From: Bacillus sp. X1(2014)
Lineage (GTDB): Bacteria > Bacillota > Bacilli > Bacillales_B > DSM-18226
Assembly: GCF_007678255.1 (NCBI RefSeq)
Contig: NZ_VEED01000003.1
Coordinates: forward strand, 186,001 to 250,000
Direction: 5' to 3'
Length of the DNA: 64,000 bases
Shown here: positions 63,775 to 64,000 of the stretch, piece by piece
How the letters are laid out: each line of letters starts with the position of its first letter
Position numbering within the stretch: the first letter of the stretch is position 1
Program-made: the position numbers and the translations under genes
The notes under the pieces: model-generated
What the model was told of the DNA's origin: nothing
The model's database searches: none
The model's input: the letters and a program-made list of their open reading frames with translations, nothing else

Positions 63775-64000
63775 ATGAACGTTGGAACGATTAATGTAAT
63801 CGGGGCTGGCCTTGCAGGAAGCGAAGCAGCATGGCAAATTGCAAAACGCGGGGGTAAAGTAAGACTATATGAGATGAGACCAGTGAGGCAAACTCCTGCG
63901 CACCATACTGATAAATTTGCAGAATTAGTCTGCAGTAATTCTTTACGTGCAAATACATTAACAAATGCAGTTGGCGTATTAAAAGAAGAAATGAGAAAGC
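63775..64000 (+). CDS. trmFO: tRNA (uracil-54-C5)-methyltransferase TrmFO, N-terminal part
   Basis: Folate/FAD-dependent enzyme making ribothymidine at position 54 of tRNA (formerly gid). The first 75 residues are in the window: FAD-binding [30 protein letters not shown] and [10 protein letters not shown] are typical. ATG 63775 follows TAGGAGG. The frame is open to the window end. Confidence 0.95.
   Translation, partial: MNVGTINVIGAGLAGSEAAWQIAKRGGKVRLYEMRPVRQTPAHHTDKFAELVCSNSLRANTLTNAVGVLKEEMRK

Overview
The window is a low-G+C stretch of chromosome from a spore-forming Bacillaceae bacterium (Bacillus/Neobacillus-like). It carries the core run ileS-lspA-rluD, pyr operon, rqcH-yloB, remA-gmk-rpoZ-coaBC-priA-def-fmt-rsmB-rlmN-prpC-prkC-rsgA-rpe-thiN-spoVM, rpmB, yloU-fakA, recG, fapR-plsX-fabD-fabG-acpP, rnc-smc-ftsY, ylxM-ffh, rpsP-khpA-ylqD-rimM-trmD-rplS, signal peptidase, rbgA, sdaAB-sdaAA, rnhB, sucCD, dprA, topA and trmFO. 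Family and synteny statements come from memory of Bacillus subtilis; no search was run. Almost everything is on the plus strand; only rqcH and rpmB are on the minus strand.

Region by region. 1-2380: end of ileS, a small DksA-like gene, lspA and rluD. 2377-14300: the complete de novo UMP pathway (pyrR, pyrP, pyrB, pyrC, carA, carB, pyrK, pyrD, pyrF, pyrE), with coding overlaps at most junctions from pyrB on and three PyrR-type attenuators in front of pyrR, pyrP and pyrB. 14307-18925: ribosome rescue factor RqcH, divergent from a Ca2+-type P-ATPase. 18976-33846: RNA, nucleotide, CoA and translation-initiation genes, then the PP2C phosphatase / PASTA kinase pair, RsgA, Rpe and ThiN. 33981-34589: tiny spoVM, a GC-rich palindromic repeat, and rpmB. 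34874-39190: Asp23-type protein, fatty-acid kinase FakA, RecG. 39259-43003: FapR-controlled phospholipid/fatty-acid synthesis cluster. 43129-53325: RNase III, SMC, both SRP GTPases, and the S16-L19 ribosome/tRNA-modification cluster. 53410-63606: signal peptidase I, ribosome assembly GTPase, L-serine dehydratase, RNase HII, succinyl-CoA synthetase, DprA and topoisomerase I; the window ends inside trmFO.

No phage, IS, CRISPR, toxin-antitoxin, tRNA or rRNA gene is visible, and I see no wholly novel gene system. The unusual content lies between genes. A short in-frame relic of an L-serine dehydratase alpha gene sits just before recG, while an intact sdaAB-sdaAA pair lies about 18 kb downstream between rbgA and rnhB, pointing to relocation or duplication followed by loss. 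Two ~150-bp GC-rich palindromic elements (34191-34340 and 57643-57790, opposite orientation) share about 90% of their sequence and show compensatory stem changes. A 43-bp element before ftsY looks like an internally deleted derivative. A second, unrelated 113-bp multi-stem palindrome lies directly before rbgA. Several start codons were moved from the longest reading frame to positions backed by ribosome binding sites or family N-termini.
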